Virus record (IMG/VR): IMGVR_UViG_3300032241_001796
Span: 1-49,799 of that record
From: a virus
Reading direction: 5' to 3' (one strand)
DNA length: 49,799 nucleotides
Part shown: in pieces, positions 40,128 to 49,445 of the stretch
How the letters are laid out: each line of letters opens with the position of its first letter
How positions within the stretch are numbered: position 1 is the first letter of the stretch
Notes under the pieces: model-generated
Told to the model about the DNA's origin: nothing
Database searches by the model: none
Seen by the model: only the letters and a program-made list of their open reading frames with translations
Translations under genes and position numbers: made by a program

Positions 40128-41252
40128 ATGGCTGCTTCAGATAATTTTGGCAACTCGGCACTCCTCGGATTTCAGGGGCGCATGTTAAAGAACCTTGCAC
40201 AATTCGAAACAAGGGAATTGGACACAATGGCGCTCGTTTACGCGCTGGAAAATCAACAGGTTTACGAAAATCTTTATGACGTTAACTCGGTGAAACAATC
40301 CGCGCAACGTCCTTTGTACCTGTATGCTTTCAACCGTATAACCACCGCAAACGGTTCCGGTATGACCTCGTTCCCGACAGGTGGGCAGGGAACAACAGCG
40401 CAGATCGCCCTTTCCTTCGTTTCCTTCACGCAGAACTTCTCGACATGGAACGTCAACGGCTTGGATAACGTTGAGGACTTCGACAGGATATTCGCTAATG
40501 CCAGCACACAGGCAATGCGCCAGATACGCACAGGCTTGCGGCAATATATCACCAACTTCCTGTACACCAACCGTACACAGGTAGGGGCTTCTTCTTCTGG
40601 CACCGGGGTATTGAAGGGTGCGAATTTCAATGCAACGACAAACTGTTTTGAGATTTCAAGCAACCAGCCTTACTCCATCATGGAGAGCGTGATGCAGCAG
40701 AACGGATATGGTGATTACTATTATGATATGTTCTGCGATACAGCGATGTACCAGAACTTCCGTTTCAGTTCACAGCAAGGCTCAATGAACGCCACCAACC
40801 TGGCATGGCAGTTCGCTAAGATGCCTACCAAACCCGGCAGCGGCTATCTCGATAACCTTTGGCAAGACCTGAACCTCGGTACAACAGTACCGATACAGAG
40901 CCAATACACCACAGGTACATGCCTGATGATGCCAACGAGCCAGCCTTTCGCTTTCGTTACATGGATGCCAGCATTGTACTATGCAGACCTGCCAAACAAC
41001 AAAGGCAAGCTGAACAACATGGATGCCTTTGCATCATACAATGGCGGATATGGCACCATAGGAGATGACAAGCTGAAAAAGCTGAACTACATGCTGTTCG
41101 GGTGGAACACACAGACCGATACATCGGCGCAGAATGGCCTTGCACAATCACAGGTGCAGCAATGGCAGATAGGCGTAAATGTGGCTATGATTACCGCCTA
41201 TATCAGCAATGCCGGTGAAACAACCATCTACCAGTTTGCTCTTGTTCCATAA
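40128..41252 (+). CDS. Major capsid protein
   Basis: A 374-residue protein. Size, position after scaffold, its own promoter and a strong terminator all indicate the most abundant virion protein. The sequence is Asn/Gln/Tyr/Met-rich with a helical start (NLAQFETRELDTMALVYALENQQVYENLYD), consistent with an HK97-like capsid, though no diagnostic motif is visible. It forms the head shell. Confidence 0.75.
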   Translation: MAASDNFGNSALLGFQGRMLKNLAQFETRELDTMALVYALENQQVYENLYDVNSVKQSAQRPLYLYAFNRITTANGSGMTSFPTGGQGTTAQIALSFVSFTQNFSTWNVNGLDNVEDFDRIFANASTQAMRQIRTGLRQYITNFLYTNRTQVGASSSGTGVLKGANFNATTNCFEISSNQPYSIMESVMQQNGYGDYYYDMFCDTAMYQNFRFSSQQGSMNATNLAWQFAKMPTKPGSGYLDNLWQDLNLGTTVPIQSQYTTGTCLMMPTSQPFAFVTWMPALYYADLPNNKGKLNNMDAFASYNGGYGTIGDDKLKKLNYMLFGWNTQTDTSAQNGLAQSQVQQWQIGVNVAMITAYISNAGETTIYQFALVP

Positions 41253-41265
41253 GATGATATAAACG

Positions 41266-41300
41266 CCTGCCGGTTAGCAATACCCGGCAGGTTTCTTTTA
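41266..41300 (+). terminator. Strong terminator after capsid gene
   Basis: CCTGCCGG (41266-41273) and CCGGCAGG (41284-41291) form a perfect 8-bp stem, followed by TTTCTTTT. Confidence 0.85.
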
Positions 41301-41374
41301 TTACATCGTCAATCATTAAAAAAGGGACATACACATTCATTCAGGCACTAACCATTTTAAAAATAAAAACACCA

Positions 41375-41911
41375 ATGAAAAAGATACTTTTTTTGTCAGC
41401 CCTTACAAGCCTTATCACTTTATCGGCCTTTGCGCAAGTACCAACATCTGCAACATTCCCGCCTAACCAATTGCTGATACAGCGGTTGAATACGCAAAAC
41501 TATACGCAGCTTACCCCTACGTACTATCACGGTGCCGGGACTAATGCAATAGTAGGACATGATACCCTGATGGGTGTAGATACCATTGCGATGTTCTGGC
41601 AGTTCGGTGCGCCATACAACCTGAAACTATCCATTAAAACCAATGTGCTTACTGATAGCCTGGTTGGACATATTTACGCCTTTGCAAGTGAAGATAATGT
41701 AACATGGCAGGCAGTTACAGGGATTACTACTGTATGTACTACCTGCGTAGGGGCAAGCCAGACATTATCAGCTACTACCGGCGTACATAGGTATGTATAT
41801 GATCTGGGTAATACTAATTTTCCTTACTGGAGAGTATGGGTTACAAGTTCCGGCGCACCTGATACAGTGGTATGTACGGGTGTGGGGATATATGCAGGCA
41901 CAGGAAACTAA
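41375..41911 (+). CDS. Exported protein in the virion gene block
   Basis: A 178-residue protein with a clear signal peptide (MKKILFLSALT, then A-F-A | Q-V). The mature part is beta-type, Thr-rich, with CTTC spaced Cys and an Ig- or jelly-roll-like look (TIAMFWQFGAPYNLKLSI). It lies between capsid and tail genes. Either a secreted factor made late, or a virion decoration whose leader is retained. Third protein in the genome with Gln directly after the cleavage site. Confidence 0.65.
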   Translation: MKKILFLSALTSLITLSAFAQVPTSATFPPNQLLIQRLNTQNYTQLTPTYYHGAGTNAIVGHDTLMGVDTIAMFWQFGAPYNLKLSIKTNVLTDSLVGHIYAFASEDNVTWQAVTGITTVCTTCVGASQTLSATTGVHRYVYDLGNTNFPYWRVWVTSSGAPDTVVCTGVGIYAGTGN

Positions 41912-41923
41912 GGATAAAATGAA

Positions 41924-43228
41924 ATGGCATTACCTGCAATACAAGGCGCATCAAGTTTTTTCGTAGGGGCAAACTCGACTTATACCAACGCAACAGCAGG
42001 TGGTGTATGGTCAAGCGGTGATAATACTATTTTAACGATTGATGGTGCAACAGGAATAGCCACAGGAGTAGCGGAAGGTGCAACGCAAATAATTTATACG
42101 GAAGGGGGGAATAGCACAGCCCTGAACGTACAAATAAACCAAGTAGGCCAGATAACAAACGGATTCAACCCTACACTTGTTTTAGGGGCATTGCAAAATG
42201 AAATCCTTTGGCCATCACAAGGTACAAGCAATTCGGGCAGATACTTTCCCAACTTTCACCCGATATGCGATGAAACAATACTAAAAGCTCTTTGCAATAC
42301 AGGTACGGATTACCCAACGTTCCTAAGTTCTTTGAATAAATCGTGCATACTTGATTGTGTAAATGCAGTTTACAACAAACCGCAGCTTATTGACAAATCA
42401 AAGTTAGTGTTCCAGCGTTCAGACATAATGCTGGTTACACAACCGGTAATGAACCAAGACCCACCACAGTTTGTAGGTTTGAAGTTCCAATTGGCACCGG
42501 GAGATTACGGGATTAAGGTGAGTAACCTGATGTTATTTTTCAATGAGACGATAACATTTCCTATCTACCTGTACAATGACTTTGACGAAGCCCCTCTGTA
42601 TAAGTTGATGGTTACGACAAGTGCCAACCAACAGAAGATAATAAACCTGCAAAATAATGTGTTCCTGAATTACCTCACTCCTTCGATAAATAAAGGTGGT
42701 ATATGGTACTTAGGGTATTATCAGGCAGATGTAATCGCGGCAAGCGCAACAGCAAAAGCGATATTTTACCCGATAGTCATCAACACTTTCCATCCGGTAG
42801 TATGTTGGTCGTATTCAGCGCCTACTTTCATAGATAGCCTGAATCAGTTGAATTTCCAGAGGCAGATAGTCGGGGCAAACAACCTCACCTATGGAATGAA
42901 CTTGGAAATATCAACGATGTTGGATGCAACCAATGACATTGTAGAGAATCCCTCATTATGGGATAATCTGATAGGCTTAAAGATGGCCTGCAAGGTGATT
43001 GAGCATTGCATATTCTCTTATCGTAGAAATGATGTGCAAAGCATAGTGCAGAGCCTCGGAGGTTTGGACAGATTGAATACGGAATTGAATGGCAAAAGTG
43101 CAAACTGGCAGGATGGTTCACCAAAGATAGTAGGACTGATCGAAAAGGTAAATGATGCTGTTCAGACCGTGAAACAAGGCTTTGAGAATGAATTTTTTGG
43201 GGGTGTAGGTTTGATAAAAGTTGACTAA
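41924..43228 (+). CDS. Virion protein with N-terminal Ig-like (Big_2) domain
   Basis: A 434-residue protein. Residues ~20-78 fit a bacterial Ig-like group 2 domain (GGVWSSGDNTILTIDGATGIATGVAEGATQI pattern). The remaining ~350 residues are an unrecognised globular domain followed by a helical end. Ig-like domains decorate capsid or tail proteins and bind cell-surface sugars. Position suggests a head-tail connector or decoration protein. Twelve bases after the exported protein. Confidence 0.65.
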   Translation: MALPAIQGASSFFVGANSTYTNATAGGVWSSGDNTILTIDGATGIATGVAEGATQIIYTEGGNSTALNVQINQVGQITNGFNPTLVLGALQNEILWPSQGTSNSGRYFPNFHPICDETILKALCNTGTDYPTFLSSLNKSCILDCVNAVYNKPQLIDKSKLVFQRSDIMLVTQPVMNQDPPQFVGLKFQLAPGDYGIKVSNLMLFFNETITFPIYLYNDFDEAPLYKLMVTTSANQQKIINLQNNVFLNYLTPSINKGGIWYLGYYQADVIAASATAKAIFYPIVINTFHPVVCWSYSAPTFIDSLNQLNFQRQIVGANNLTYGMNLEISTMLDATNDIVENPSLWDNLIGLKMACKVIEHCIFSYRRNDVQSIVQSLGGLDRLNTELNGKSANWQDGSPKIVGLIEKVNDAVQTVKQGFENEFFGGVGLIKVD

Positions 43229-43237
43229 AAAAACAAG

Positions 43238-43879
43238 ATGCCACAATTCACATTACCAAATCCTGATGGCTTAGACTGGTACATACAACAGCTACAAGGT
43301 CGTTTGTACAACTACTTTAAGACACTTTGGAATGTGGCAGATGATACCCGGTGGAATTGTTTTGGACGTGGTTACAGGAATTACAGTAAGGAGCAGGGCG
43401 GATACATTTTGGAGTTCTTTAACCCAAGCGATACGAACACTACGAATAATTATGTAGGCAGCAGCGGGGTAAATTCAGGGGCAGTATTTTACGATGACAA
43501 TTTCGACATAGTAAGCGTATTCGCCCTCGGTGATCCTGAAAAGAAAAATGATATTCGTGATGATGTGGCAAATGTGCGGTTATTGTTCTTTATGAACCTT
43601 GCAAACCTTACACCAGGAGGAATACCTCTGAACCAGCAACACGGGCAAAGGCTTGATGAAGTGGTGGTGAACGATGTAAAAAACTTTATGCTGTGTAACG
43701 GTTGCAGTTTTACGATAACGAATACCTACCGGGACATAGACAAAGTATTGCAGGATTATAGCGGGAGTGTGAAGAAACTGGCATTGCTGGACGATATGCA
43801 CCCTAAATTTTGTTTCCGATTGGATTTGACAATACCATATAACCCTTTTCAGAACGTTTCAAAGTACAGTAATAATTAA
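43238..43879 (+). CDS. Putative head-tail connector / tail completion protein
   Basis: A 213-residue protein without recognised family. Compact alpha/beta look with aromatic start (LDWYIQQLQGRLYNYFKTLW). Ten bases after the preceding gene and just before the likely tail-tube gene, where neck or tail-terminator proteins are usually encoded. Inference from order only. Confidence 0.5.
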   Translation: MPQFTLPNPDGLDWYIQQLQGRLYNYFKTLWNVADDTRWNCFGRGYRNYSKEQGGYILEFFNPSDTNTTNNYVGSSGVNSGAVFYDDNFDIVSVFALGDPEKKNDIRDDVANVRLLFFMNLANLTPGGIPLNQQHGQRLDEVVVNDVKNFMLCNGCSFTITNTYRDIDKVLQDYSGSVKKLALLDDMHPKFCFRLDLTIPYNPFQNVSKYSNN

Positions 43880-43899
43880 CCTCTAAAATACCTATCAAA

Positions 43900-44934
43900 A
43901 TGGCAGACAGTAACGTAAATCTCAACTCAACCGTACTTAGCGGCAATACGGGGCTAATCAATGCTTTCCCAGACTTGGGGATACTTACCGCAGTCGTATT
44001 AGTGCCGAAAGGAACTATCATCCCTGCTTCCGCGATGGTAAGCACATCCGCCTTTGAAACCTATGTAAATGGCAAGTTTATTGCTGATTTACGCAAAAAC
44101 AGGTGGTTTGCTTTCAATGGCTTGGATAAGTTCACGGACGAAACCAAGAAAGTGGTAAGCGAAGATACCGGGATATATCAGTTCGATATTTTCTCATTCC
44201 CAAATAAGTTCTCTTTCCGTATGATGAAGAACGCCGGGAATATGGGTAATTTCATCGAGGCTACCCGGTTCCAGAACACACAGGCTTTCTTTGATATTTT
44301 CTTCATAGACAGTAACGGTAACTGTCATGGCACAGTTGACCAGACAGGCGGCGGCGGGTTACAGGCGTATGACCTGCAACAGTTCTTCGTACCACCAAGC
44401 ATGAGGCGTACCGTATCAACCAACAACCAGTATATGGTAAATGTGCAGTTGTCAAGTTCATACGAGACAAACGGCGGGTTTGCATTGTATCAGGCTGGCT
44501 ACGATGCTGCCAACATTGCCATGCTGCAAAATGCAGTAATGAGTGATGTAAGCGCGGTACTTGGTACGCCGCTTACCATCACCACCACTACGGATATTGT
44601 ATGTATCCTGAAAGCAGGTGAGGGAAGTGAGGATTTGGCAAGCCCCGGATATTACCAGAGCGCACTTACAAAGGCTTGCTTTGTGGCCAGCAACCTGACA
44701 CTTGGAACAACGCTTACTATCTCAACCCTTACCAAAGGAACGATAGTAGTGGCAGGTCAGGTGTATAACTACCTGTGGTTTATCCTGAGTGCCGCACCAA
44801 CGGTAGGCAATGTGGTACAGATAGCACTTGCGGCACCAAGCGCAGTAAATGCCATCATACCCGGCTTTGATGCTGTAACAGAGATTGTGCAGGTGGGCGT
44901 GGATAGCGCAAATGCAGCAGTCCATACATTCTAA
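43900..44934 (+). CDS. Putative major tail protein (tube)
   Basis: A 344-residue protein, hydrophobic/Thr-rich beta-type sequence with a C-terminal ~100 residues (TLGTTLTISTLTKGTIVVAGQ, then VVQIALAAPSAVN) that could be an Ig-like addition. A strong hairpin follows, as expected for an abundant product, and the gene precedes the tail assembly and tape-measure genes. No sheath hallmark seen. Confidence 0.5.
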   Translation: MADSNVNLNSTVLSGNTGLINAFPDLGILTAVVLVPKGTIIPASAMVSTSAFETYVNGKFIADLRKNRWFAFNGLDKFTDETKKVVSEDTGIYQFDIFSFPNKFSFRMMKNAGNMGNFIEATRFQNTQAFFDIFFIDSNGNCHGTVDQTGGGGLQAYDLQQFFVPPSMRRTVSTNNQYMVNVQLSSSYETNGGFALYQAGYDAANIAMLQNAVMSDVSAVLGTPLTITTTTDIVCILKAGEGSEDLASPGYYQSALTKACFVASNLTLGTTLTISTLTKGTIVVAGQVYNYLWFILSAAPTVGNVVQIALAAPSAVNAIIPGFDAVTEIVQVGVDSANAAVHTF

Positions 44935-44944
44935 TCTTTTACCG

Positions 44945-44970
44945 AGGGGTGCGGAGTGATCTGCGCCCCT
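44945..44970 (+). terminator. Hairpin after tail-tube gene
   Basis: AGGGGTGCGGA (44945-44955) pairs with TCTGCGCCCCT (44960-44970), 11 bp with two G-T pairs and loop GTGA. The T tract is short, so it may attenuate rather than stop transcription. Confidence 0.65.
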
Positions 44971-44983
44971 TAACTATTTTCTC

Positions 44984-45247
44984 ATGGAAACATACGAGGT
45001 TAATTTATCAAGTTGGGATGTTGAATTTGTAAAATCATTTCCTAATTTCTTTGCTTTTGCGGAGTGGGATGCAACAAGGACAAAGCCCACCCCGGAAGAT
45101 GAATTGAAAGCAGTGTATGAGGCTATTGTGCCACCAGTGAAGGTTGAGAAAAAGCAAGGAGGTGCAATGACCTCATCCCCAGTAGTTGAAAAGCCAAAGG
45201 TTGAAGAAACGCCAATCAATCCTGAAAACGACCATAATGCTGAATAA
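44984..45247 (+). CDS. Small acidic tail-region protein
   Basis: An 87-residue protein with an ordered start (NLSSWDVEFVKSFPNFFAFAEWD) and a Pro/Lys/Glu-rich, disordered end. Unknown family; overlaps the next gene by one base (TAATG). Confidence 0.55.
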   Translation: METYEVNLSSWDVEFVKSFPNFFAFAEWDATRTKPTPEDELKAVYEAIVPPVKVEKKQGGAMTSSPVVEKPKVEETPINPENDHNAE

Positions 45248-45702
45248 TGTGCAGCCCGAGACAATTCAGGGAAAGGGCAGAGGCATTGCGAAGCGGGATA
45301 CTTGCAATAGCAGGTGAAACGATGCTCGAGCATAAAGAGGAAATAGTTGGCTTGGTAATCAACCAACAGCAAGAGCAGCATGTGGACAGCAACGACCAGC
45401 CATTAAAGCCATATTCCAGGCGATACAGATTGTTGAAAGAGCAGTTAGGCAAGAGTGGGGAAACGGACTTTGATTTGACGGGGCAGATGCACGCTGAAAT
45501 GAATTTAACTATTGACGGTGATACTTACTCTATTGATAGCCCTGCTACTACTGAGAACGGCGAACTTAAAAGCGAGTGGCTCAAAAAGTGGAACAACGAT
45601 GCGCCGATCATGGAGCTTACGCCGGAGAACAAAATCGAAGCATGGGGAATAATCAAGGAATCGTTTATGGAGAAAGTGAATGAGGTACTTGTCTTAGATT
45701 AA
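45247..45702 (+). CDS. Virion morphogenesis protein (HK97 gp10 / Mu gpG-like)
   Basis: A 151-residue protein. The helical start (MCSPRQFRERAEALRSGI), then LKPYSRRYRLLKEQLGKSGETDFDLTGQMHAEM, recalls phage virion morphogenesis proteins (Y..R...K...G...DLTG.M). These act in head-tail joining or tail completion. Followed by a strong terminator. Confidence 0.6.
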   Translation: MCSPRQFRERAEALRSGILAIAGETMLEHKEEIVGLVINQQQEQHVDSNDQPLKPYSRRYRLLKEQLGKSGETDFDLTGQMHAEMNLTIDGDTYSIDSPATTENGELKSEWLKKWNNDAPIMELTPENKIEAWGIIKESFMEKVNEVLVLD

Positions 45703-45732
45703 AAACCCCTCGTTGGAGCTAAGGGGTTTTTT
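45702..45732 (+). terminator. Intrinsic terminator
   Basis: AAAACCCCT (45702-45710) and AGGGGTTTT (45722-45730), a perfect 9-bp stem followed by T residues. It begins within the stop codon of the preceding gene. Confidence 0.85.
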
Positions 45733-45793
45733 AATTATTACGCATAATAGGGTAGATAGGATAAACCCATTGTAAAAATACAACTATTCTATT

Positions 45794-46663
45794 ATGCAGC
45801 ACAAAAATATTTCTTCAAAAGTTCAGGGTTGGATATTCATATCGCTGGTACTCCTTTGGGTGCTGGTTTTAACTTTTTTGTTCAACTTCGGACATTGGAA
45901 GTATGGGATATCTGTTTTCCTGCTTCCTTTCGCCATAGAGTACGTTTGCCGGTGCATAAAAGCAAAAAAGGTAATAGTACCCCATAAGGAGAAAAAACCC
46001 ACAAATACCCACAAAATAACACCGGAATTGCCCGCTAACCTGATTACCTCAATATCTGTGCTTACGGTTTACCAGTTTACAAGGTGCTATGCTTATGATG
46101 ACCTGAATGTTTTGGACGTATGGCATGTGAAACCGGAAGGATGCAGACAGGGTCAACATGGGGAAATAAAGAAGTGTTGGGAGCATTTATTGAGCGATTA
46201 CCATGCAGCCGTAAAGAATGACAATCTCATTAACCGGATAAAACTCATGCGCCGAAAGACGATCATTGATATACGGAAGGAAACGGCAGATAAGTTCGGG
46301 ACGATGCTAAAAGAAGCATATAGCCCACACCTTGCCGGGGAACTGCGCAAAATATTCAAAGAGTACAAACTCACTATTGATACGGTGCATAAAGACCTTA
46401 AACAACTGCAAACCGCATTGATAAAAGAGAAAAGGGAACGGGACAGGATTGTGAGGGAACTTGATGATATGGACAAGGGAATAAAAAAAGACCTTACCCC
46501 GGAAGAAAAGGAAATCGATATAGTGGATATGCTTATAGAAATACGCAAGCATGAGCAAACGAACTACAATGCAAAGGAAATGACGGTTTTGGAATTTGCC
46601 CGGTGCCAAAACAGGTTAACGGCTCATTATGAAAGACTAAAGCAACAAACAAACAATGGCTGA
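45794..46663 (+). CDS. Membrane-anchored helical protein before tape measure
   Basis: A 289-residue protein. Two hydrophobic segments at residues ~11-32 and 36-53, a basic linker, then a Cys-containing region (FTRCYAYDDLNVLDVWHV) and ~130 residues of charged helix. It occupies the slot where tail-assembly chaperones lie, just before and overlapping the tape-measure gene by eight bases, but chaperones are normally soluble. The C-terminal half may still act on the tape measure. Confidence 0.55.
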   Translation: MQHKNISSKVQGWIFISLVLLWVLVLTFLFNFGHWKYGISVFLLPFAIEYVCRCIKAKKVIVPHKEKKPTNTHKITPELPANLITSISVLTVYQFTRCYAYDDLNVLDVWHVKPEGCRQGQHGEIKKCWEHLLSDYHAAVKNDNLINRIKLMRRKTIIDIRKETADKFGTMLKEAYSPHLAGELRKIFKEYKLTIDTVHKDLKQLQTALIKEKRERDRIVRELDDMDKGIKKDLTPEEKEIDIVDMLIEIRKHEQTNYNAKEMTVLEFARCQNRLTAHYERLKQQTNNG

Positions 46664-49445
46664 CGCGATTAGTAATATAGTTGACCCCTCGGTCTATCCT
46701 GAATTAGACAAGCTCATAGCCAAATTGGTTGATGTGGAAGGGGAGATTACGACCATCAATAACAAGAACATATCCATAATGGTGGATATGAAAGGGGCGG
46801 AGAATCTTACAAGATTAACCGAACTTATCAACCAGCAGCAGGTAAATATTGAGAAACTGAATGGTAGCACACAGGAGTATATTGGAACTGCTAATCAATT
46901 AGGGCAAGTACAAGCACAAATAGGAACAGCATCAGCGGCTACTGTGCGCACCCTTGTGGAGCAAAAGCAAGAATTGGGTTATGTAAACCAACAGATAAAA
47001 TTCCTTAACCAAGACCTTGCAATTGGGGCGGGTAATTATGAAAAAAATATAGCTCTACTTACTACCTATACCCAACGCCAGATACAGCTAAAACAGGAGA
47101 TAAACCAAACATCTACCGCGCTCAAAGATGTAACCGTAAATGTAAATCAGACTAATAATTCATTTACTGTAATGGGTGTGAATGTGGAATCAGTATTTGC
47201 AAGAATGGCAGTAAGAATGATTGCCATGCAATTACTTTTTGTCCCGATCATTGACGGGATTACGGCGGCGGTTGAATGGTTTACAAAACTTTCAGATGCG
47301 GAACAATTGGCGGCAGATAGATTGAAAGAATACAATGATGAAATGAAAGAAACGGCGAATATAGCAGCCGGAGAAAAGGCATTAACTACAGCAAATATTA
47401 TAAAGGAAAGGCAAGAAGCAGATAGATTGATTTCTACTCTTGCGGATGAAAAGGCAACGCGTTTGGCAAAACTGGATGCTATAAAGCAATTGCAAGCATT
47501 ACAACCAGGATTATTGAATGGTTATAAAGAAGAAGCATTATTGAATCTCAAAAGTACCGATGAAATACAAAATCATTCAAATGCTATAACCAATTTAGAA
47601 GGTAAAATAAATTCGCTGAATAAAACCTACAATGCACAGGTAGATATTTTTTCAAAGACAAAAGACAAAGTAGATGATTTGAAAAAAGTGTACGGTGATA
47701 AATGGATGGAAGGTGATAAAACTACCGCCGCGAATTTCACAAAGCAATTGGACGATATGACCAAATCGGGCATTGAGCTTGATGCGCTGAAACGTCAATT
47801 AGCTAATATAGATAGCCCGGAAGAAAATCTAAATAAGCCAAAAAAAGAAAAATCAGATTACGAAATAAAGAAACGGGCTATTGAGGCGGAATTCGAATTG
47901 AATAAAAGGAGAATTGAGGGTGAAAGAGATACTGCAAAAAAAATACTTGATAATGAAGATCTTTCTCTAAATGAAAGATATAAAGCAAACTTTGATTATC
48001 AGGCTTCCCTTATTGACTTATCATCGAATGAACTGAATAAGGGGAGGAAAATAAATAATCTCGATGTAGAATATAAAAAGGAAAACCCCAAAACAGCACT
48101 TGATAAAAATAAAGCCGAGGCATTAAAATATGAAAATGATTTTCAGAAAATAAAAGCTGATGGCATCGCTCGTATAGATGCTATGCAGAAAGCATCTGAT
48201 GAAAAATGGGTAAAGTCTCAAAAAGATAAATTTGAAGAATCGCAGGCACTTGAATTGCATAACTCGGCTTACGAGGAAACTTTACTCAATAAGCGGCTTA
48301 AAAACAATCTTATAAGTCAGGAAGATTATGAAACAGAACTTGATAAACTTTTAGAAAAAAGGAAAGAAAAGGAACTTGAAGCGCAATTAGCATTTGATAA
48401 AGAACTCGCATTTAGTGGAAAACTAACTGATGATGAAAAAGCCGCATTACTTAAAAAAATTGCTCAATTAGAGGCGGAAATTGCCGCTCTTACAGGCAAG
48501 AAGAAAAAAGATGATGAAAAGCCGACCGGGGCTTTCCCGGAATTGGAGCAAGGTATTGCAGATTTAAAACCAGTAGAAGGTGAAAACCCACAGCAAAAGT
48601 TTGCGCGAGAACTTGACGCACTTAAAAACTTTAGTGCGCAATCAATAGAAATTTATCAGGAATTAGCCGCAGCAATCAAGCAAATAAATGATAACCAAAT
48701 AGCGCAGGAACAGCAGAACCTTGAAATAAAAAGCAGGGCGATACAATTAGCCTACCGGGAGCAGGTAGACGCAGTTAATGCAAGCGCGGGCTACCAGATT
48801 ACTAAAGAAAACGAACTCGCTAAAATGGCCGCTCAAAATGCCGCGCAGCAAAATGCCATACAACAGCAGCAGAACCAATTAGCACTAAAGAAAGCTATTA
48901 GTGATAAGACGGCGGCAGAGGCCGGGATTGTAGCGAATACAGCCCTTGCAATAACCAAGGCTTTACCTATGCTTGGCACACCTGCAACAGCAGCGATAGG
49001 GGCAGCGGAAATCGCTTTAATATCCGCTATTGGCGCGGTACAATATGCGGCGGCGGCATCCACACCATTACCACAATTTGAGGGTGGTGGTACAACTTAC
49101 ACCAAATACTTCATTGCAGGTGAAGCAGGGGCGGAGAGAATGACAACCCCTGATGGACAAACAATGATTGCAGATAAGCCCGGTATCTATTCAGCACCAA
49201 TAGGCACAAAGATTGATACGGCAGCGGAAACAGCGGCACTTATGAGGTTTGCATCGGCTAATATCGGATTGTCTGTTGACAGCAGGGGCGAATTAAAAGA
49301 GGGAAAAAATGAAATGACTGATAAGCGGATAGTTGAAAAGCTGGATGACCTGAATGATACTATGCGCCAAACTGCAATGATGCAAAAGACTATTAAAAAC
49401 CATATCAATATATCAGGCCGTAATGACCTGCAACTTTATCAATAA
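46656..49445 (+). CDS. Tape measure protein
   Basis: A 929-residue protein: coiled-coil start, hydrophobic segment near residues 183-205 (ARMAVRMIAMQLLFVPIIDGI), long charged helices, a hydrophobic Ala-rich segment (ALPMLGTPATAAIGAAEIALISAIGAVQYAAA region), and the typical end (FEGGGTTYTKYFIAGEAGAERMTTPDGQ). It sets tail length and helps DNA ejection; at ~1.5 angstrom per residue a tail of ~140 nm is expected. The stop overlaps the tail-hub start. Confidence 0.9.
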   Translation: MADAISNIVDPSVYPELDKLIAKLVDVEGEITTINNKNISIMVDMKGAENLTRLTELINQQQVNIEKLNGSTQEYIGTANQLGQVQAQIGTASAATVRTLVEQKQELGYVNQQIKFLNQDLAIGAGNYEKNIALLTTYTQRQIQLKQEINQTSTALKDVTVNVNQTNNSFTVMGVNVESVFARMAVRMIAMQLLFVPIIDGITAAVEWFTKLSDAEQLAADRLKEYNDEMKETANIAAGEKALTTANIIKERQEADRLISTLADEKATRLAKLDAIKQLQALQPGLLNGYKEEALLNLKSTDEIQNHSNAITNLEGKINSLNKTYNAQVDIFSKTKDKVDDLKKVYGDKWMEGDKTTAANFTKQLDDMTKSGIELDALKRQLANIDSPEENLNKPKKEKSDYEIKKRAIEAEFELNKRRIEGERDTAKKILDNEDLSLNERYKANFDYQASLIDLSSNELNKGRKINNLDVEYKKENPKTALDKNKAEALKYENDFQKIKADGIARIDAMQKASDEKWVKSQKDKFEESQALELHNSAYEETLLNKRLKNNLISQEDYETELDKLLEKRKEKELEAQLAFDKELAFSGKLTDDEKAALLKKIAQLEAEIAALTGKKKKDDEKPTGAFPELEQGIADLKPVEGENPQQKFARELDALKNFSAQSIEIYQELAAAIKQINDNQIAQEQQNLEIKSRAIQLAYREQVDAVNASAGYQITKENELAKMAAQNAAQQNAIQQQQNQLALKKAISDKTAAEAGIVANTALAITKALPMLGTPATAAIGAAEIALISAIGAVQYAAAASTPLPQFEGGGTTYTKYFIAGEAGAERMTTPDGQTMIADKPGIYSAPIGTKIDTAAETAALMRFASANIGLSVDSRGELKEGKNEMTDKRIVEKLDDLNDTMRQTAMMQKTIKNHINISGRNDLQLYQ

